DNA of 64,000 bases from Ichthyophis bannanicus (lineage: Eukaryota > Chordata > Amphibia > Gymnophiona > Ichthyophiidae). This document shows, in pieces, positions 40,290 to 53,425 of the stretch (its first letter is position 1; each line of letters opens with the position of its first letter). Position numbers and translations under genes: made by a program. Below the pieces are notes generated by a model, which worked only from the letters and a program-made list of their open reading frames with translations, was not told the origin of the DNA and did not search any database. The stretch covers positions 1,065,822,444 to 1,065,886,443 of the forward strand of contig CM066031.1 in NCBI GenBank assembly GCA_033557465.1, written 5' to 3'.

Positions 40290-41745
40290 TTAAATCTTAT
40301 CCACGATGACACCTAAATCTTTTACCTGGGTGGTGGTTCCTAATGTGGAACCTTGCATCATGTAACCATAGTTTGGGTTGTTCTTTCCTAGGTACATAAC
40401 TTTGCACTTGTCTATATTAAATTTCATCTGCAATTTGGATGCCCCGTCTTCCAATTTATTAAGATCCTCATGCAATTTTCCACAATCTTCATAGGTTTTA
40501 GCAACTTTAAATAATTTTCAGTCATCTCGTTCTTCCCATTTCCGGGTCATTTATGAATATGTTAAAAAGCAGTGCACCCAGCACAGATCCCTGGGGTGCT
40601 CCACTATTCACCTTTCTCCATTTGGAAAATTGGCCATTTAGCTCTACCCTCTGCTTTCTTTTAACCAATTCCTGATCCACAATAGTACACTGCTTCCTAT
40701 CCCATGACTTTTCAGTTTTGCCAAAAGTCTCTGATGACGGACCTTGTCAAAGACTTTCTGACTCACCTTTGTCTACCTGTTTATTCACACCTTCAAAAAA
40801 ACATAACAGATTAGTAAGCAAGACCTTCCTTGTCTAAATCCATGTTGGCAGGCTCCCATTAAGCCATGACTATCTAGATGTTCAGTAATTTTGTTCTTTA
40901 TGATGGGTTCTACCATTTTTCCTGGTACTGACGTCAGGCTCACCAGTCTGTAGTTTCCAGGATCACCCCTGGAACCCTTTTTAAAAATTGTCGTTACATT
41001 GGCCATCCTTCAGTCTTCAGGTATTAGATGATTTTAATGATAGTTCACAGATTACTAATAGCAGGTCTGCAATCTCATATTTCAGATCTTTCAACCCCTT
41101 GGATGTATATCATCCAGTCCAGGTGATTTGTTACTCTTCAGTTCATCAAATAGTTCTAGTACATCTTGCCGGTGTATCCATATTTCTTTCAATTCTTCCA
41201 TAGTATCACCATTAAATACTACTTCAGTCATGGGTAACATCCCTACATTTTCCTCAGTAAAGACCGAAGCAAAGAATTCATTCAGTCTCTCCGTTATGGC
41301 CTTGTCCCCTCTTAGTGCCCCTTTTACCTCATATCATCTAATGGTCCAACTGACTCTCTCACAGGTTTTTTGCTACAAATGTACTTGAAAAAGCATTTAT
41401 TATGCATTTTTGCTTCCACAGCACATTTCTTCTCAAATTCTCTCTTTGCCCGCTTTATCAATGCCTTGTATTTAACTTGCCAGTGTTTGTGCTATTTCCA
41501 TTTTTCGTCATTTGGCTCTTTTTTTTCCATTTCCTGAAAGATGCTTTTTTGGCAACAACAGCCTCTCTGACCTCACCTTTAAACCATGCTGGCAGTTTTT
41601 TGAACTTCCTTCCACTTTTCTTAGAGCATGGAATACAGCTGGTCTGGGCTTCCAAGATAGTATTTTTAAACAACACCGAAGCTTTAGCAAGTCTTTAACC
41701 TTTGCAACTGCTCCTGTTAGTTTTTTCTTAACTATTATACTCATT
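40290..41745 (-). pseudogene. CR1 ORF2 reverse transcriptase
   Basis: Decayed frames with KNCQHGLKVRSER, SRGDPGNYRLVSLTSVPGKM, CQHGFRQGRSCL and a terminal MKFNIDKCKVMYLGKNNPN. The FADD region has degenerated. Confidence 0.8.
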
Positions 41746-41791
41746 TTATCATAGTCTCCCTTCCGAAAGTTAAAAGGTAGTAGGTAAGAAC

Positions 41792-42660
41792 TTAAATACC
41801 TGTGGATTTCCTTACCATCCCTCCTCCATTAATTAAATCAAACGCAATCATGCTGTGATCACTATTGCCAAGTGGCCCCAACACCCTTATCTCTTGCACC
41901 AGATCTGGTGTTCCACTAAGGACTAGGTCTAATATGGCTTCCCCTCTGGTCAGTTCATGAACCAGCTGCTCCAGGAAGCAGTCATTTATTTCATCTAGGA
42001 ACTTTATCTCCCTAGCATGTCCTGCCCTGACACTGACCCATTCGATACCGGGGTAATTGAAATCACCCATTATTACTACTGTGCTGTAACATTTGTTAGC
42101 TTACGTGATTTCTTCGAGGATTTCATCATCCATTTGTTCATTCTGACCAGGCGGTCGATAGTATACCCCCACTGCTCCCCCTTTTTACATGGGATTTCAA
42201 TCCATAGAGATTCTACAACGAATTTTGGTTCCTGCAAAACTTTAATCCATTGTGACACAATGCCCTCGCTAACAGAGTGCAACCCCTCCATCAATTTGAT
42301 CAATTCTATCATTAAGATATAGTTTGTACCCAGGTATCACAGTGTCCCACTGGTTGTCCTCCTTCCACCAGGTCTCTGAGATACCAATCATATCTGACCT
42401 CTCATTTACTACTATATATTCTAACTCTCCCATCTTATTTTCTAGCATTTGCATACAAGCATTTTAGAGACTGTATTTTATTCATATTAATCTGGCTATC
42501 GGTAGGCAGGGGTAATTTGGAATCTTTAAACTCTGTCTGCTCCGTACTCAAGGGCATTTGGGCTACTTTTATCTTTTTTGGAATCTCTCTGCAGATATGC
42601 CCTAACTTCATATTTTTGGTGCTATCCTTCAAGGATAGATTGTTCTGAACCATGCGCTCT
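41792..42660 (-). pseudogene. CR1 ORF2 endonuclease
   Basis: Pieces in order: SLKCLYANARK, LEYIVVNERSDMIGISETWW, TVIPGYKLYLNDR, MGDFNYPGIEW (the GDFN motif), LVHELTRGEAILDLVLSGT and LGNSDHSMIAFDL (the SDH motif). Frame changes near 42270 and 42070. Confidence 0.85.
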
Positions 42661-43074
42661 TGGGCGACACTTGGCTCTCCCCTATTATCTAGTTTAAAAG
42701 CTGCTCTATCTCCTTTTTAAAGGTTAATGCCAGCAGCCTGGTTCCATCCCGGTCAAGGTGAAGCCCATCCCTTCGGAAGAGCCCTTCCTTTCCACAGAAT
42801 GTTCCCCAGTTCCTAACAAATCCAAAACCTTCATCCTTGCACCATCATCTCATCCACACATTCAGACTCCAGAGCACTGCCGGCCTATTGGGTCCTGTGC
42901 GTGGAACGGGAAGCATTTCGGAGAATGCTACCCTGGAAATTCTGGATTTCAACTTCCTACCTAAAAGCCAAATTTAGCCTCCAGGACCTACCTACCACAT
43001 TTTCCTATGTCATTGGTACTGACATATACCAAGACAGCAGACTCCTCCCCAGCACTATATAAGACCTTGTCTAG

Positions 43075-43612
43075 GTGGTGTGTGAGGTCCACTACCTTCG
43101 CACCAGGCAGGCATGTTACCAGGCAATCCTCACATTCACCAGCCACCCAGCTATCTACATGCCTAATCTAATGATCGAATCACCAACTATAACCTCTGTC
43201 CTAACCCTTCTCTCATGGGCACATGGCCCTGGAGAAACTCCTCTGTGCGAGAGGGTTTTACATCACCTGGAGGACAGGTCTTAGCTACAGGATCACTTCC
43301 TGCCACACCAGGGTGATTCTCTCCTGTCACGTGGCCTCTCTCCTCCATGGCAACAGGAATGCTGCCAGATTGGAGGTGGGACCTCAGGACTATATCCCTG
43401 TAGGTCTTGTCTATGTGCCTCTCTGTCTTCCTTATGTCCTCCAAGTCTGCTATTCTAGCCTCCAGAGATTGGACTTGTTCCCAGAGAGCAAAGTGCTCCT
43501 CGCACCTAGTGCACACATAAGACCCCTCACCAATTGGGAGAAAATCATACATGTGACACTCAATGCAAAAGACTGGAAAAACCCCATCTTGCTGCTGGAC
43601 TGCTGTCTGCAT
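43075..43612 (-). pseudogene. CR1 ORF1 with a CxxC zinc-binding motif
   Basis: The minus frame has FCIECHMYDFLP, then YVCTRCEEHFALWEQVQSLE (a C-x2-C...C-x2-C metal site), then a coiled coil (EARIADLEDIRKTERHID). This is the usual start of CR1 ORF1. The following esterase-like region is decayed. Confidence 0.75.
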
Positions 43613-43744
43613 CTTAGTTTTAAGGTTGTGTTTAGGTATTTAAGTTCTTACCTACTAAGGGTTGGTAGGGATACTTATACTAATAAAACTACACCTAATA
43701 CATTTAATGTACTTTGTTCACCTGAAGCTTAATTAATTTCAGGT

Positions 43745-44439
43745 CCTTAATGTATGCCTGGTGAGGACAAACAGCTGCACCTGAGAGTGAATATGGCACC
43801 TCCTTTCCTTTGAGAGGTTTGTGCACCTATAAAGCTACAATTATCCCGTGGGTGGGTGGGTGCTGGGGAGGGAGGGAGGGAGGGAAAAAGACTTATTAAA
43901 AGCTGGCTGCTACACAGTACCCTGTCCTTTGCTTCTAAGGTAATCTGTGACCAATTTCCAGGGGGAGTCCCACAGCCCTTGCTTGGATAGAGGGAGTCTT
44001 GGGGTCTAAATTAAAGCAGAAAACTCTCTGCTGTGTTTTAAATTTAAACTAAAAGCTCTTTGCTGCTACTAGGACCTGACTGATTTAACAAATACACTGG
44101 GTACACAGATTAATCAGCTTAATCTAAAGAATTCATTTCCCCCAAGATTTAGAAAAATTCCCAGAAGTAAATACTTACAATTGCAGATATCTCTCCAGAA
44201 GTAGCAGTCCCCTTTTGTAGTCCTTTTGTACCCTCCTCTGCTCTGGATGCTCTTATTTTTCCCACTTCATGTCCTGTGTGAGGTATTGTACCTCAGACCT
44301 GGCTGTCTTCTGAAACCCTCTATCTATGTTCCGGTGCCTGTTCAGCTGAATGCCTTTGGCTCAAATCCCACACCCTTGTGGACTTACTACATTCCAAATT
44401 CATGCTAGCCTTTTTCCAGTCTGCCATAGCACTCACCAA
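43745..44439. other. Unassigned; (GGGA)n at 43866-43886
   Basis: A short purine microsatellite; otherwise nothing recognised. Confidence 0.35.
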
Positions 44440-45598
44440 GCAAGAGTAAACTGTCCATCTGACTAACTGTCTTGCCTCCAATCCTCACAATCTCATTAGA
44501 AGTCTCAACTCTCTTCTCAAAGTGCCCTGCCTCTAACCCCTCCTTCCCTTTCTGCCCAGACTTTGGCTGATTACTTCCATGACAAAGTCCACAAGATTAG
44601 ACTTGAGTTCTCCTTGGGATCATCTCCATCCCCATTCCCTCTCTTCGTTCCCTAATCCTTCCTTCAACATCTGTTCCCCTTTCTTCCTTTTCTAAAATCA
44701 CTGTGGAAGAAACCACTCATATTCTCTCCTTCTCTAAACTTACTACCTGCTCCTCTGATCCCATTCCATCCATTTACTAAGCTCCATGTCCTCCACTGTT
44801 GTCCCTTCTCCTTCTCCACACACATCCAACAGATAGCTAAAACCTGCCATTTCTTCTCTATAATATTGGCAAAATTTGTCCTTTCCTTTCTGATCACACT
44901 ACTAAGATCTTTATCCATTCTCTAGTCACCTCCCATCTAGACTATTGCAGCCTCCTCATCACTGGTCTTCCTCTGAATCATCTCTCCCCACTTCAATCTC
45001 TTCAAAATTCAGCTGCACAGCTAATCTTCCACCAGTGTTGCGCTGCTCATGTCACCCCTCTTCTCAAGTCACTTCATTGGCTTCCTATCCATTTCCACAT
45101 CCAGTTCAAACTTCTACTACTGACCTATAAGTGCCTTCATTTGGCTGCTCTTTTCTACCTTTTCTCTCTTATCTCTCCTTATACCCCCTCCTTGGGAACT
45201 GCACTCTTTGGGCAGACCCCTTCTATCTGTGCCATTTTCTCCCTCTGCTAACTCCAGACTTCAATCTTTCTACCTTGCCGCTCCTCATGCTTTGAACAAA
45301 CTACCCGAGTTAGTGCGTCAGGTTCCATTTCTGGCCCTGTTCAAATCCAGGCTAAAAATTCACTTCTTTCAGACTGCTTTTGATCCTGATCCCTCTAGTC
45401 TCCTGTTCACCTCCCATGTATTTCCTTACCATTCCCTTAGATACGAGTATATCCTAATCCCCAGTTGTTTGGTCTGTCTTGACTAGACTGTAAGCTCTTA
45501 GGAGCAGGGATTGTCTGACATGTCTCTTTACTGTACTGTGTATGCCCTGTAGTGCTATATAAATGATAAGTAGTAGTAGTTTTAGTAGTGGTATTTAA
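44440..45598 (+). mobile_element. L2 LINE with internally deleted RT
   Basis: Decayed plus frames. The early part resembles the L2 linker before RT (SSDPIPSIY-like). From 44930 it is the C-terminal region: YCSLLITGLPLNHLSPLQS-like, then HVTPLLKSLHWLPIHFHIQ, LALFKSRLKIHFFQTAF and a 3' UTR (GTAAGCTCTTAGGAGCAGGG, AGTGCTATATAAATGATAAG) ending in a TAG/GTA-rich tail. The catalytic RT core is missing. Confidence 0.8.
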
Positions 45599-45599
45599 G

Positions 45600-46862
45600 C
45601 TACAGGGAAGACAGTACAAAGTCCCCAGCTGATAGGGAACCAAAAGCCCATAAGACTAGGGAAGGCTGAAAAAGCTCCCAAGGTCCATGGAGTACCTCAG
45701 CCCCTGGGAAAGGGGACCAGGGAGGGGATACTGATCAGTGAGCTCCAACACTGGAGGCCTGTGTTCAGTCCTAGAAGTATTAAGTAGCTGCTCAAAGCTG
45801 GAAGGTATCAGCCACATCCTGCCTTTTTTAGGATTAGAGGCCATTTGTCTATAGGAATATGGCTCATGACAATGGCATGACCCCTCAGGTGTATGTATGC
45901 ACTGTTACCTGTCCCCCCACCCCACATGCAAGGGAGGCAGGAGTCAGACGGCATTTTTGATACCATGCCATCATGTTTGAATCCACATTTATGTTTTATA
46001 TTTATATTCAGACCCCTGATAAAGGCTATAGAGCCAAAATGTGGCCAAGTCGTGCTTTTCCAGTAAAGATTATGACCTAACATTTTGGTGTCGCCTTGGT
46101 CCATGGTCTGTCTCCACTCTGTGTATGCTGATTGACTCTGGCTGCAGAGTTACACCACCTTGTTGATTTTGTTCTGAATTTTACATGTGTCCTTAAATAT
46201 TCTTAAATGTCTCCACATCTTTGCTGTTTTGCACAATACTTTGCTTCTTTGGTGACTGCTAGTGCTGCTGCTGAATTGGGGCTGAGGGAAGAACAGAAAA
46301 TGAAAAGTCAGTCAGAGGCCTCCTTCATAATCTCCACTATCTGTTGTACCTGTGAGACGCGCTTGGCCCTGGTAGTATTGCTTTAGGACACAAATATATT
46401 GTGCAGATCCTTCTTGGTTATGTCACTTTCAATAACTTGTGCTTCTGCTGGAAATCATGAGGATTCATCAGAATCTGAATCTACCAGAAGCTGCTCCATA
46501 CATTTCTCTACAGAGAACAATGTGCCCCCTATGCAATTCTATTGGTTTTACCTGCTACTGATCTCCTGTTCTTGCCCCCTGAACTGTTTCTGCCTTCTTT
46601 TTCCCTCTGTTGAGATGGGAGCCAACAACTGGTACTTCATAGTCGCACTAGACTTTGTAGCTGTTGGTGCTCTCTTGTTAAAGAAACCTCTCTTCAGCTT
46701 GGCTGGTAGACTTCTGGAGACTGGAGAATGGAGACCATCCTCTCTATTCCTTTCCAGTAGTTCTGCTGCTGATCCTAGATGTCATACCAGTATCATCAAC
46801 TGACTTCCCTCCTCTGCTTCTACCACCATTTCCATACCTACTCCTTCCCAAACATTGTTATT
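45600..46862. other. Unassigned sequence
   Basis: No supported gene. 45985-46100 (CCTGATAAAGGCTATAGAGC, then AGTAAAGATTATGACC) resembles a common vertebrate repeat type but was not identified. Confidence 0.3.
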
Positions 46863-46982
46863 CTGTTAGACTAGATTGTAAGCTCCATGGAGAAGGACTC
46901 TCTCTCTCTCTCTCTCTTTCCTAGATATGCCTGACAGTGCTATGTATGGCTGGTAGCACTTTAGCAACAATAAATTTTATCA
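46863..46982 (+). repeat. L2-type 3' tail with (CT)n
   Basis: CTAGATTGTAAGCTCCATGG, a (CT)10 run (46899-46918), AGTGCTATGTATGGCTGG and AATAAAT. Confidence 0.55.
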
Positions 46983-47025
46983 TTGCAGATGACTGGCTAT
47001 CTGTCTCTGCCTATGTGTTCTATCT

Positions 47026-47043
47026 CTATTCTCTGGAATTTTT
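47026..47043. repeat. 18 bp TSD of the L1, left
   Basis: CTATTCTCTGGAATTTTT, repeated at 53556-53573. Confidence 0.85.
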
Positions 47044-47467
47044 TTTTTATGATTTTTTATTTATACAATTTTTCCAACACACAACAGCACATATACTGCA
47101 AAAGCAATAAATGAAAACCCTTAACACAAGACTAAAACTTCCCGCCCCCCCCCCTCACCCCCCAACCTACCCAGGCTCTCAGGAGAAGAAAAGAAAGCAA
47201 CAAAATCACATTCAGAGAAGCCCCCGCAAGACAACTCTTGAACCCCTCCTCCAGATAAGCCACAACTCAAAAGCTGAATCTCTGTGACTTTGATCCCTAT
47301 CTTAAACGACTTTTGAGCGAGCTACATACTGATCCAATAATGACCATCTATCGTAGCTTAGCTCCCCTTTATCGGGGTAATGCAGTTTACTATACAGTCG
47401 CTCATATTTGGAATATTGGACCACAAGGCTCCACCATTTCCCCTGACTTAAATTTGAAAAACATTTT

Positions 47468-49424
47468 CTAGTTTGACAGGATCAACTTCAAAGCTATCGC
47501 TATCATAAAGTTTAACAAAAAGGCTTTTTCTTTAAACTTATCCTGGGGGAGCTCCAAAGATCTCAGAAAGATTACACTCTTGGAGAGCTTGACCAAAATA
47601 TCCAAGATACTTTGGATTTTACCCCAAATCGCCTTCCAAAATCGCTGCACTAAGGGGCAATCGTAAAACATATGCAGATATGTACCTTTCTCCCGCTGAC
47701 AGGACCAACATTTCCCATTGGATGACTTATCCCACTTTGAGAGCTTGGCAGGCGTGATGTAGGCCCTGTGTAACAGGAAATACATCGATTGCGTAATGGC
47801 GGCTGACCGAGATGTCCTAGTTATGGGACCCCACAGACTCTTCCATGAATTAGCAGACAGAGCTAAAGATAAATCGGATTCCCATACCTTTGATAATCCC
47901 CCTGGGTTTTGAGCAGCATAGTCTCTATACAAGGCATACAGCCTTGAAACTCCGCCTCCTCGCGCACATATTGCTTTGATGTTTTTGACCAGTGCTCCCT
48001 CAGCTACCAACTCCCCAATTTTGACCTTGGTCGCTGAGATATTGTGTCGAACCTGAAGCCACTGAAAGTAGCTGCTCTGAGGCAAGGAAAACTCCCCACA
48101 CAGAGAGGGAAAGTCCTTCCAACCATTTCCACCCACTAAATGTCCCAGTGTCCAAACCCCCCTTTCTTGCCAACTCTTCCATGCTATCCTCCGCCCTCTA
48201 ATCTTAAATTGCGGATTCCACCACAATGGAGTTGATTTTGAGGGCTTCCCATCATTGCCTGCCAGCTGCATCAATTTGAGAAAAGCAACTTGAGTGGCCC
48301 GAATCACCGTCCCCGTCGCCCCCTCCTCTGGGTGTAGCATCCCCAATAAGTGTATCAGCGGGCACGGAGATGCAATATGGGCCTCTACTTTGAACCAACT
48401 TGGGCATTGCATCATGTCCTCCATGTCAAACCACAAAGCTCCCTGCTTTAAGAGAAGAGCATGATGATACCATTGAAAATTGGGAAAATGAACTCCTCTC
48501 TTTTCCCTGGAAGCTTTCAATTTCTTGCTAGCAATTCTTGGCTGAGCATTGTTCCAGAGAAACCTCAAAAGGCTTCTCTCCAAATTTGCATATGCATCTA
48601 CCGGCAAAATGAAGGGGAGCATACCTAGCACATAGTTAATCCTAGGCGCCAACACCATTTTAATAATTTCTAGCCTTCCCCACCAAGTGAAGTGCAAGGG
48701 AGACCATGCTAAAGTTTTGTTACGTATCGTCCGGGTTAGTTCCTCCATATTCTCCTGAACCATGCGATCCACTGATGCACTGTACCAGGCTCCCAAATAT
48801 TTGATGTTCTCTGACTCCCACCGAAAGGGAAAAGGGGCCATTAATCTCGCGTTCGAGCAGCTGTTAAGCCGAAAGGCTATGGACTTAGTCCAGTTAATTT
48901 TATACCCCGAGATTCTCGAATAGACATTAATTAACTCCAAAATCTGTGGGACCTCGGAGGGCTGCGTGAATAACAGTAGGTCGTCCGCATATGCAGAAAG
49001 TTTCACCTGCAGCTCTCTGACCCTAAAACCCTTTATATCCTCACTTCGTCTAATTGCTATGGCTAAAGGTTCTAACGCCAGGTCAAAAAGCAAAGGGGAA
49101 AGGGAGCAGCCCTGCCTAGTGCCTCTATGCAGAGAAAAAGAACGGGATAGAATGCCGTTGGCGAGGACCCTAGCACTGGCTCTGGCATGTAATACCCTGA
49201 CCTTACTTGTGAAGTCCTCCCCTAACCCAAACCACTTTAGGACAGAAAACAAATAAGGCCACTCTAGCCTGTCAAACGCCTTCTCAGCATCGAGGGAGAG
49301 GGCAACTAACAGAGTCGCTTCCCTGGAAGCCCTATCGAGCAAATTGCACAACAGCCTAGCATTGTCTGATGTTGACCTGCCTGGAATGAAGCCACATTGG
49401 TCAGGATGCACTAACTCCCCGATT
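47468..49424 (-). pseudogene. L1 ORF2, RT core and C-terminus
   Basis: About 650 open codons after the L2 insertion. They include HPDQCGFIPGRSTSDN, LVALSLDAEKAFDRLEW (catalytic Asp), RGTRQGCSLSPLLFDLALEP, VKLSAYADDLLLF (YADD), ISGYKINWTKS and IKYLGAWYS. The C-terminal domain has the Cys-rich knuckle GKCWSCQREKGTYLHMFYDC and ends ALKLILSN. All RT motifs are intact. Together with 50109-51768 it would form a typical ORF2 of about 1,200 residues but for one stop and the insertion. Confidence 0.93.
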
Positions 49425-50108
49425 AGGTTTAGGTTTATTTAAAACTTGTTATACCGCTCAATACCATAGGCGTCTGAGTGGTTTACAATAAAATAAAATA
49501 AGCAAGTTAATTAAAACAAGCACTCGGCTGCGGAAAGGAAAGGAACGCCATCAATTGTAAGAAAAAGGAAAGAAGAAAAGGGAAGAAAAGCCGGGGTAGA
49601 AAAGATAAATAAATAGAGGGGTATTGATGAGAGGGTGCTACCAGGGAGGGAAGGGGAGGGGGAAACATACAGTACATGGGTAATCACAATAGGACGGAAG
49701 GAGGAGAAGATAGACTAGGGAGGAGGGTCAAACGCAAGGTAGAAGAGGTGAGTTTTTAGTTGGGTTTTGAATGATTGATAGGATTCCTCTGCACGGAGAG
49801 ATGGGGGGAGTGAGTTCCAGAGGTGCGGGGCCAGGAAATAGAAAGCAGAGGAGTGGGTTTGTTCTAGGCAGGCTTGTGAGGGGGAGGGGAGGACCATGCG
49901 GTTTATGTGTATGGAGCGGAGGAGACGATGGGGGGTACGGAAATGTATCTGGTTCGCCAGATAGAGAGGGGTGCCGGTACTTTGTGTGCAAAGATTAGGA
50001 GTTTATATTGAATGCGGAAGGAGATGGGTAACCAGTGGTGCTGATAGAGAAGGGGAGTAGTGTGATCGTAACGTGATGAGTGGGCCAGTAAACGGGTGGC
50101 AGCATTGG
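49425..50108 (-). mobile_element. 5'-truncated L2-type LINE nested in the L1
   Basis: The minus frame reads RYDHTTPLLYQHHWLPISFR, then SSAFYFLAPHLWNSLPPSLR and SFKTQLKTHLFYLAF, the conserved L2 C-terminus. A 3' UTR and a tail with CGGTATAACAAGTTTTAAA follow. Boundaries are inferred from where L1 ORF2 stops and resumes. Confidence 0.85.
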
Positions 50109-51768
50109 CAAGCCGCTTCACCAGCATGCTCGCATAGATCTTTTAGTCTGCATTTAATAAAGATATGGGCCTGTAATTCATGACCCGAGTAGGGTCTTTG
50201 CCGGGTTTTTCCAGTACTACTATCGTGGCATCCGAAACGTTACCTAAGTCCCCTTGCCTTTGTCCCTTCTCTAAATCCTCATAATACAACAGTAGGTATG
50301 GGGTCAACTCTGTGCTCAACACTTTATATAGGTCGGCTGGTATACCATCAGGGCCTGCAGCTTTCCCCGATTCCATAGACGCAATTGCCATGGAAAGCTC
50401 TTTACTAGAGAAGGCTTTACCTAGCCGCTGAATTTGCTGGGCCTCCAATTTGGGATGGTCTAACCCATCCAAGAAACTAGCAATCGCTGCTGGGTCCGCC
50501 GCTACCTCTGTAGAATACAATGTGGAATAGAATTTTGAAAACTCCCCCAAGATTTGCTCATTGTTAGCCAATCTTGTCTGAATATCATCCATGATGGAGA
50601 CTATCCTTGATTTTTCTATTTTCCCTTGCAAGGTGCTCGCTACAAGCTTACTGGTCTTGTTTTGTTCCACATAATACCTGGCAGCCTGCTTCAACATTAC
50701 CTGCTCAACTTCAGCGCTCAATATCTCATTATACTGAAATCGCAATCTTTGCAGTCTAAGTAAGATCCCTGCGTCGGGATGCCTGGCCCAAAGCCTCTCC
50801 CCTGCTTTAATCTGGCTATCTAAAACTGACAGCTGAGCCTTCCTCCTTTTGTTCTCCTTGATCTTGTAACTAGTGATAGTTGCCCTGAGAGAGGCCTTAA
50901 ACGCCTCCCACCAGGCCCAACCTGCAGTGTCCCCCAATTTATTAGTTGAAAAATATAACCTAATGGTATCCCTTAATTCACTCTGAAAGGAAGGGTCCGC
51001 CAGCCATGCTCTGTTAAACGACCATAGCGGGCTGGATCTGTCTATTTCTTGTACCAGGATTTTGACCGTTATGGCTGCATGATCAGACACGGTCATGCCT
51101 AAGATATCCGCTTCACAGCTGCTCGAAATCAATGATCGAGAGACTAGAAAATAATCTATCCGGGAGAGGGATTTGTGCACCGGGGATGAAAAGGTAAAGT
51201 CCTTTTCGGTCGGATGGAGCAGTCTCCATATATCTACTAACCCACAATCCTCCATCAAGGCTGAAAGAGCCATGTCCGCGCGAGAGAGCCTGTCGACCCT
51301 CGCTGGACAGTGATCCACCAGTGACTCCCTTACCAAGTTAAAGTCCCCGTCCATTATTTTCGGGGCCAATTGGTCCCTCTGAAGAGTACTATTTAAGGTA
51401 CGGAAGAAGTTGGGGTCATCTATGTTAGGGCCATACACATTGACGATTGAAAATTTAATATCACCAATCTTAATTAAAGACCTGGACCACCTCCCAAGGC
51501 TATCATTACTAGTCTTTACAATTGTTGCCCCCAATGCTTTGCGCACAAGTGTGGCCACCCCATTTCTCTTATGGTCGGCTGGGGAAGAGCCAGCCAAGAG
51601 ATATTGCTTGTCCGCTAGCTTTCCAGTCTCCTGCAACGTGAGGAGAGTCTCCTGCAGGAGTACAATATCTGCATGTTGGCGAGAGCAATAAGCTAATATT
51701 TTTTTCCTTTTCATTGGGGTCTTAATGCCCTTCACATTCAGGGATAGGATCTTTAACCCATCAGCCAT
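50109..51768 (-). pseudogene. L1 ORF2, endonuclease and start of RT
   Basis: Open from 51768 (MADGLKILSLNVKGIKTP). The APE endonuclease motifs are ADIVLLQETLL, INVYGPN-like VNVYGPNIDD, MDGDFNLVRES (GDFN), SLSRIDYFLVSR and MTVSDHAAITVKIL (SDH). A linker and the RT start follow, with SMESGKAAGPDGIPADLY and MNYRPISLLNAD. A single TAG after LLNAD ends the frame at 50143; KIYASMLVKRLAN continues to 50109, where the L2 is inserted. 541 codons are uninterrupted, so the copy is young. Confidence 0.92.
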
Positions 51769-52293
51769 AGTTACTTACAAACACATCCTCATTTACAACT
51801 TTGTTACTTACAGACATACCCTCATTTACAACTTGCGGTAAGCTTCCCTCAAAATTATAACCCATCTTCTCCCCCAGAGAACCTTCCCTTATCCCCCCCC
51901 CCCCCAATAAAACAAATAACAATACCATCTTGGGTGAGCCAACAAGATCATCCATCATAGCACATCCTGGTCCCCAGAATGCGTTCCCACAATAAATTCC
52001 TCCCCGACAGGCAAGCAGACCAGCATTAGGAAGGAGAAAAGGAGACAAACCATTTAGACATTACAACACTCTCCCTTAGACTAGGCCACAAGACCCACTC
52101 ATCCCCCTTCAGCTAGGACTGTTCAGCATAGACTGTCCAGTTGGGTGTCTTCAGCATAAATGTAACCACATAGGTAAAGCTTTAGGCCCGATAAATTTAA
52201 CTTAGGTATCCGGAGGAGTTGCAGGACCAGATTTCCTCCCATCGTGCCCATGTCTTCTGTAGACAAACACCGACCGCAAGGAGCACCAGGTTC

Positions 52294-53425
52294 TTAACTG
52301 GACTGCATTTGCAAAGCCTCCTGATCTTCTATATAACCTGCGAGTGCTGCTGGATCCTCAAATGTTTTGGTCACGTTGTTCAACGTTACCTTAAATCGCG
52401 CAGGGTTAAATAAACCATATCTGGCCTGTAAGCGCTGGAGACGAGGCCTCAGCGCAAGAAATTGCTTCCTCTTTTCCACGGTAGGCTTGCTAACATCTGG
52501 ATAGAAGGCAACCCTCCGACCTTCATACTGGAGAGACTGGCAAGCTTTTGCTGCCGCCAGAATTTGGGCTGCATGCTGTGCCTCAGCACACACAAGATCA
52601 ACGGGCGCGGGCGCTCAGATCGTTGGTTTATTTATTTATTTATCTGTATTTATATCCCGCTTTTCACCGGGTCAAAGCGGTCAATTGAGAGATACATTTA
52701 ACACGAGGGGATATGACACACATACACTAATACTTACAGGGAACATGGGCAATGGAGGGTTAAGAGGCTTGCCCAAGACCACAAGGAGTGCCTATAGGAC
52801 TAGAAATCCCAGTCCCTCCGGCCTGAGATTGCTGTCCCCAGGTGGGACTTGAACCCCCGGCCCTCCGGCCTGAAGTACCTTGTCCTAACCACTAGGCCAC
52901 TCCTCCCACTGTAGATGGGATCCGGTGAGCCCTTTCAATTTCAAACGGGCAAGAAAACTCAATTTTCAATAGCTTCGGTATCAAACGTTCCAGGAAGCGA
53001 ATGGGGTCACCTCCTTCCGCCACTTCCACTATACCCAATATGCGTATATTATTACGTCGGGCCCTATTGTTCATATCCTCTAAGCTCCTTTCGAGCCCGT
53101 CAAGCTTGCGATTGAGTTTAGGAACGTGGGCCAAGCGTTCCTCATGCACCGCTGCTATGGTTTCCACTTTCTCGACCCTTTGCGATAACAAGTGCATTTG
53201 GTCTGTAAGCTCTTTCAAGCCCGATTGCATTGTGGCAAGGGACTCGCCATTCGAGTCTACCCGAGAGCGAACTGCCCGCACCTCCTTCAAAATCTCCTGA
53301 AGCCCCTCCGCCGCCTCTTGAGAAGACGCCATCTTTAACGGGGATGGCGGGTCGGTTTTAGTTCTTTTATTGCCAGATGACGCTGCAGCAGCGAAATCTA
53401 AACGGGTCTGCTTGCCCACAGACAT
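52294..53425 (-). pseudogene. L1 ORF1, interrupted by a SINE
   Basis: Starts MSVGKQTRLDF (ATG at 53425). A basic N-terminus (NKRTKTDPPSP), a coiled coil (LLSQRVEKVETIAAVHEERL), the RRM entry NRARRNNIRILGIVE and FEIERAHRIPS precede the SINE at 52911. After it come RPRPLI, AAQILAAAKACQ, RVAFYPDVSKPTVEKRKQF and RLQRLQARYGLFNPARF, ending at 52294. A frame change lies near 52590 as well as the insertion. It would form the L1 RNA-chaperone trimer. Confidence 0.9.
52622..52911 (-). mobile_element. tRNA-derived SINE nested in L1 ORF1
   Basis: The minus strand starts GGGAGGAGTGGCCTAGTGG (A box), then GGGGGTTCAAGTCCCACC (B box), GGTCTTGGGCAAGCCTCTTA, and ends with GGTGAAAAGCGGGATATAAA and ATAAATAAATAAATAAACC. 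It is better preserved than the copies at 24579 and 29148. Confidence 0.92.

Larger units (their letters stand above)
39545..43740 (-). mobile_element. Near-full-length decayed CR1 LINE
   Basis: Minus-strand order: ORF1 (43612-43187), a linker, ORF2 endonuclease (42660-41792), RT (41745-40290) and a C-terminal region plus 3' UTR (40270-39545). The 3' end has the AACATAAGATATGCCATACT segment typical of this CR1 group. The RT parallels the better-kept copy at 10499-11760. Many frameshifts are present. Confidence 0.85.

Noticed and set aside
45985..46100. Penelope-like element end
   Set aside because: Only a vague resemblance of a short non-coding segment; no RT or GIY-YIG coding found.
46399..46803. 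134-codon plus-strand ORF
   Set aside because: No recognisable domain, no conserved neighbours; likely chance.
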